A stretch of DNA of 64,000 bases from Aquirufa ecclesiirivi (GTDB taxonomy: Bacteria; Bacteroidota; Bacteroidia; Cytophagales; Spirosomataceae), in assembly GCF_011250515.1 (NCBI RefSeq), contig NZ_JAANOP010000010.1:45366-109365 (forward strand), given 5' to 3'. The notes beneath the pieces were generated by a model. It had not been told where the DNA came from. It ran no database searches and worked only from the letters and a program-made list of their open reading frames with translations. Shown piece after piece: positions 61,720 through 64,000 of the stretch; position 1 is the first letter of the stretch; every line of letters starts with the position of its first letter. The translations under genes were made by a program, and so were the position numbers.

Positions 61720-62016
61720 ATGAGCAATTTTTCAGAATTATTGAAATCAGAGCAGCCTGTTCTCGTCGACTTTTCGGCAGAGTGGTGCGGCCCTTGTAAG
61801 CAATTGAAGCCTATTTTGGAACAGGTCAAAGCCAAAATTGGAGATAGCGCAAAAATCATCAAGGTTGATGTGGATAAAAACCGTAAAACGGCTGAAAAAT
61901 ACCAGATTCGCTCCGTACCTACCATGATTTTATTCAAAAATGGTAAATCCGTCTGGCGACAATCAGGCGTCATTCCCGCCCATACCTTGGTAGGAATAAT
62001 TCAGCAGTATAGCTAA
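61720..62016 (+). CDS. thioredoxin
   Basis: A 98-residue cytoplasmic thioredoxin with active site EWCGPCK (Cys23, Cys26), the cis-Pro loop SVPTMILF and LFKNGK. It reduces disulfides and protein persulfides. It follows the rhodanese in the operator-controlled unit; the long heptamer array follows. Confidence 0.93.
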   Translation: MSNFSELLKSEQPVLVDFSAEWCGPCKQLKPILEQVKAKIGDSAKIIKVDVDKNRKTAEKYQIRSVPTMILFKNGKSVWRQSGVIPAHTLVGIIQQYS

Positions 62017-62073
62017 GTCAATGTAGAATTAAGGATTTTTGAGCCATTTTTAATTCTTAACTTGACAAATTTT

Positions 62074-62199
62074 ATTCTACATTCTACATTCTACATTCTA
62101 CATTCTACATTCTACATTCTACATTCTACATTCTACATTCTACATTCTACATTCTACATTCTACATTCTACATTCTACATTCTACATTCTACATTCTAC
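62074..62199 (+). repeat. perfect 18-copy ATTCTAC array
   Basis: Eighteen uninterrupted ATTCTAC units, 126 bases, end seven bases before the ATG at 62207. In this orientation all three frames are open, and a frame from 62062 reads the heptapeptide ILHSTFY repeatedly into the next gene, out of frame with it. Perfect short arrays change copy number easily. Confidence 0.97.
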
Positions 62200-62206
62200 A
62201 TTAAAT

Positions 62207-62911
62207 ATGAAAGCTTTTCTCATCTCTTCACTGATCGCACTGACTATTTTTTCTTGCTCCAAGCCTGCGGAAAATGGATTACAGGATGTTGCAGCTACAG
62301 AATTTCAACAGGCCATTCAAACCAATGCATCCAATCAAGTATTGGATGTTAGGACACCAGATGAATATGCAGGTGGACATATAGCTGGGGCTATTTCGGC
62401 GGATATCAGTTCAGGTGCATTCCAGCAGGCAACAGAGTCCTTGGATAAAAACAAAGCGGTGTATGTCTATTGTTTGTCGGGAGGTAGATCCTCTCAAGCA
62501 GCCCAGCAACTCGTTGCCATGGGCTTCAAAGAGGTCTATAATTTAGGCGGAGGAATCTTAGCCTGGAATGCAGCCAACTTACCATTATCCATGGAAGAGG
62601 GAGCTGCTAGTCAACAAGCTGGCATGACCTTGGCTACATTTGAAACCCAAATAAAGGGAAAGAAAAAGGTTATTATTGACTACAATGCCACTTGGTGTGG
62701 TCCTTGCAAAACATTAAGCCCAATCTTAGAAGCCTATGTAAAAGATCAAAAAGGTGCCGTTGAATTGATTAAAATTGACGTTGATGCGAATCCTGAATTA
62801 GCCAAAGCTAAAAACATTGAAGCCATCCCCTATTTGGAACTATACCAAGACGGAAAATTAACTTGGAAAAATGTAGGTTTGATTGGAAGAGCAGAGCTAA
62901 ATAAATTATAA
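62207..62911 (+). CDS. rhodanese-thioredoxin fusion lipoprotein
   Basis: A 234-residue lipoprotein with lipobox ALTIFSC (Cys17). Residues 25-125 form a rhodanese with active loop YCLSGGRSSQ, and residues 130-234 a thioredoxin domain with TWCGPCK and cis-Pro segment EAIPYLELY. It should transfer sulfane sulfur and reduce it on the periplasmic side, in parallel with the cytoplasmic pair just upstream. It is set apart from that pair by the 18-copy array, which may hold its promoter or control its level. Its stop codon lies in an ATTATAA heptamer. Confidence 0.9.
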   Translation: MKAFLISSLIALTIFSCSKPAENGLQDVAATEFQQAIQTNASNQVLDVRTPDEYAGGHIAGAISADISSGAFQQATESLDKNKAVYVYCLSGGRSSQAAQQLVAMGFKEVYNLGGGILAWNAANLPLSMEEGAASQQAGMTLATFETQIKGKKKVIIDYNATWCGPCKTLSPILEAYVKDQKGAVELIKIDVDANPELAKAKNIEAIPYLELYQDGKLTWKNVGLIGRAELNKL

Positions 62912-63013
62912 ATTATGGATTATAAATTATGGATCATAAATGAGTAGTCGGTTATGTCCAATTCTAAACAAATAACATCAATAATCTATAATTTATAATC
63001 CATAATTTATAAT
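62905..63013. repeat. AT-rich heptamers forming an inverted repeat
   Basis: ATTATAA, ATTATGG, ATTATAA, ATTATGG, ATCATAA (62905-62939) are followed after about 35 bases by the complementary TTATAAT, CCATAAT, TTATAAT (62988-63013). The two can form a long AT hairpin between the convergent genes and may act as a terminator. Confidence 0.7.
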
Positions 63014-63016
63014 TCT

Positions 63017-63502
63017 TTATTTGCTTGCCTCAAAACCCAAGGAAACGGAATTGACGCAATAGCGCAGACCGGTTTCGGTAGGACCATCGTCGAAAACGTG
63101 GCCTAAATGACCTCCGCATTTTCCGCAGGTAATTTCAATGCGGCGCATGCCTAGTGTATTATCAACTGTTTCCTTGATGACACCTGCCTTAATTTCTTTG
63201 TCAAAACTAGGCCATCCACAATGCGCATCGAATTTTGAATTAGAAGCAAACAAATGAGCGCCACAGCCTCTACAAGTATATACTCCTTTTTCGTTATGCA
63301 TTAAAAATTTTCCAGTGAAGGGTCTTTCCGTACCTTTTTGACGCAAAATATAATACTCATCTGGAGTTAATTTGGCCTTCCATTCAGCCTCTGACTTAGG
63401 TAAATCTTTCATAGGTATATTTGCTTGAGCAGCATCCTTGGGTCTTTGACCACAAGCTTGAAAACATAAAAAAACGATACAAGAAATAAATAGAGATTTC
63501 AT
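63017..63502 (-). CDS. msrB: exported methionine-R-sulfoxide reductase
   Basis: A 161-residue lipoprotein-like MsrB (leader CIVFLCFQACG). The catalytic Cys is in RYCVNSVSLGF; the four zinc-binding Cys are in YTCRGCGAHLF and ITCGKCGGHLGHVF; substrate residues HCGWPSF and FDDGPTETGLRY are present. It reduces methionine-R-sulfoxide in exported proteins, using thioredoxin-like electron donors such as the neighbouring lipoprotein. The upstream space to the insertion sequence (63503-63741) holds only AT-rich heptamer remnants. Confidence 0.95.
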   Translation of the reverse strand: MKSLFISCIVFLCFQACGQRPKDAAQANIPMKDLPKSEAEWKAKLTPDEYYILRQKGTERPFTGKFLMHNEKGVYTCRGCGAHLFASNSKFDAHCGWPSFDKEIKAGVIKETVDNTLGMRRIEITCGKCGGHLGHVFDDGPTETGLRYCVNSVSLGFEASK

Positions 63503-63741
63503 AAATATTCTTTTTACAAATAACGAGAAAAAAAGGAGATTGTTTCAATTACACTCACAAAGTAGTCTTTGGAGAATAGCAAATTATAAATGGGGAATGA
63601 TATATGGTGAATTGTTAAATAAAAAATATGAATAAATAGAAACTTAAAAAATGAAAGAATAATGAGGATTATATTTCAAATAGAATTAATAAATAAAAGA
63701 TACTAAATTGGAAAGATAATTTACCATTCGTCATTTGTCAA

Positions 63742-64000
63742 TGCCTGAAATAGGTTGACCGTTTAAAAGTAAAATTTTAAACATAAAATCTATTATCCAT
63801 GGCAAACAAAAAATCGTTTCTTCAAAGTGTGTCGCAAAGACGCCTTCGTCATTTTAGTGACAGTTTTAAAATTGAGAAAGTTCGAGAAATAGAACAAGGT
63901 CGAACTCGTGTTTCAGAAATTTGTAAACAATACGAAGTATCAGGCACCAATGTGTACAAATGGATTTCTAAATTCGGCACTATGAAAACCAATAAAACGC
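63742..64000 (+). mobile_element. insertion sequence, left end (IS3-like; cut by the window)
   Basis: The probable terminal repeat TGCCTGAAATAGGTTGACCG starts at 63742, 57 bases before a transposase start. Like IS3-family ends it begins with TG. The right end and target duplication lie outside the window. Related short ends occur at 10841, 17367, 52757 and 58233. Confidence 0.65.
63799..64000 (+). CDS. transposase, N-terminal part (IS3 orfA-like)
   Basis: 67 codons are visible before the window ends. RHFSDSFKIEKVREIEQGR and the helix-turn-helix VSEICKQYEVSGTNVYKWI match the HTH_Tnp_1 domain of the small IS3-family protein, which binds the element ends. The catalytic DDE part would be downstream. 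IS66-type helper proteins have a similar domain, so the family is not certain. Confidence 0.75.
   Translation, partial: MANKKSFLQSVSQRRLRHFSDSFKIEKVREIEQGRTRVSEICKQYEVSGTNVYKWISKFGTMKTNKT

Noticed and set aside
62074..62199. CRISPR-like repeat
   Set aside because: Seven-base units without spacers; a simple tandem repeat.
62062..62352. ORF with repeated ILHSTFY as a real gene
   Set aside because: The peptide is a by-product of the ATTCTAC array, which is open in every frame; kept only as a possible leader in the findings.

Overview
The window is chromosomal DNA from a member of the Bacteroidota, most likely order Cytophagales (a Flectobacillus/Aquirufa/Spirosoma-like freshwater bacterium; genus not certain). 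The reasons are a SusC/SusD pair, a DUF349 repeat protein, DUF6132- and DUF6814-like small membrane proteins, low-to-medium GC, and promoters of the Bacteroidota type (TTTG or TTG, about 19-20 bases, then TAnnTTTG). No rRNA or CRISPR array is present. There is one tRNA gene, tRNA-Thr(TGT).

Layout. 1-2.7 kb: end of glycyl-tRNA synthetase, a DUF349 protein, and tRNA-Thr followed by its terminator and an 86-bp tandem array built from the 3' half of the same tRNA. 2.7-10.8 kb: a WYL regulator, a small membrane protein, then a soluble multi-PAS hybrid histidine kinase, a lone receiver protein, a membrane-anchored HEAT-type protein and a processive family 2 glycosyltransferase, probably one exopolysaccharide-control unit. 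11-17.8 kb: secreted metalloprotease, TetR regulator, M20 amidohydrolase and small secreted proteins. 17.9-36.7 kb: thirteen minus-strand genes forming an unusual saccharide-utilisation locus: SusC/SusD outer-membrane import, FG-GAP protein, DUF1080 (3-keto-disaccharide hydrolase family), a cytochrome c/propeller dehydrogenase-like protein, DUF4432 epimerase-like, cupin/phosphomannose-isomerase-like, TIM-barrel isomerase, Gfo/Idh/MocA dehydrogenase, a ribose-type ABC importer and a CE15 glucuronoyl esterase. 37-50.5 kb: Tat-exported M24 peptidase, a ModF-like double ATPase, acetyl-CoA synthetase with an MFS carrier, secreted hydrolases, NAD(P)HX dehydratase and a second Gfo/Idh enzyme.

50.5-63 kb is a sulfide/thiosulfate region: CRP/FNR-family regulator, OprD-like porin, TauE/SafE exporter, persulfide dioxygenase-rhodanese fusion, several rhodaneses and thioredoxins, split YeeE/YedE thiosulfate carrier, type II sulfide:quinone oxidoreductase, a DsrE-like protein, a methyltransferase and MsrB. 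Four transcription units here carry the same operator, GTGAY-N4-RTCAC or a close variant, followed in every case by an 8-base -7 position that ends exactly 30 bases after the operator. The recognition helix of the adjacent CRP/FNR protein carries the Arg-Glu-x3-Arg pattern used by CRP to read GTGA. This is the clearest candidate regulatory system in the window. The likely chemistry is sulfide to persulfide (SQR), persulfide to sulfite (dioxygenase), sulfite plus persulfide to thiosulfate (rhodanese), and transport of the products.

Repeats are a second theme. Heptanucleotide tandem repeats (ATTCTAC/ATTCTTC and ATTATAA/GTGAATT types) lie in many intergenic spaces, up to a perfect 18-copy array just upstream of a start codon. 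Two related palindromic elements occur in inverted copies on both sides of the 53.4-57.7 kb sulfur operon, with direct copies of an insertion-sequence-like end further out. The window ends inside an insertion sequence whose left end resembles four other short remnants in the window.
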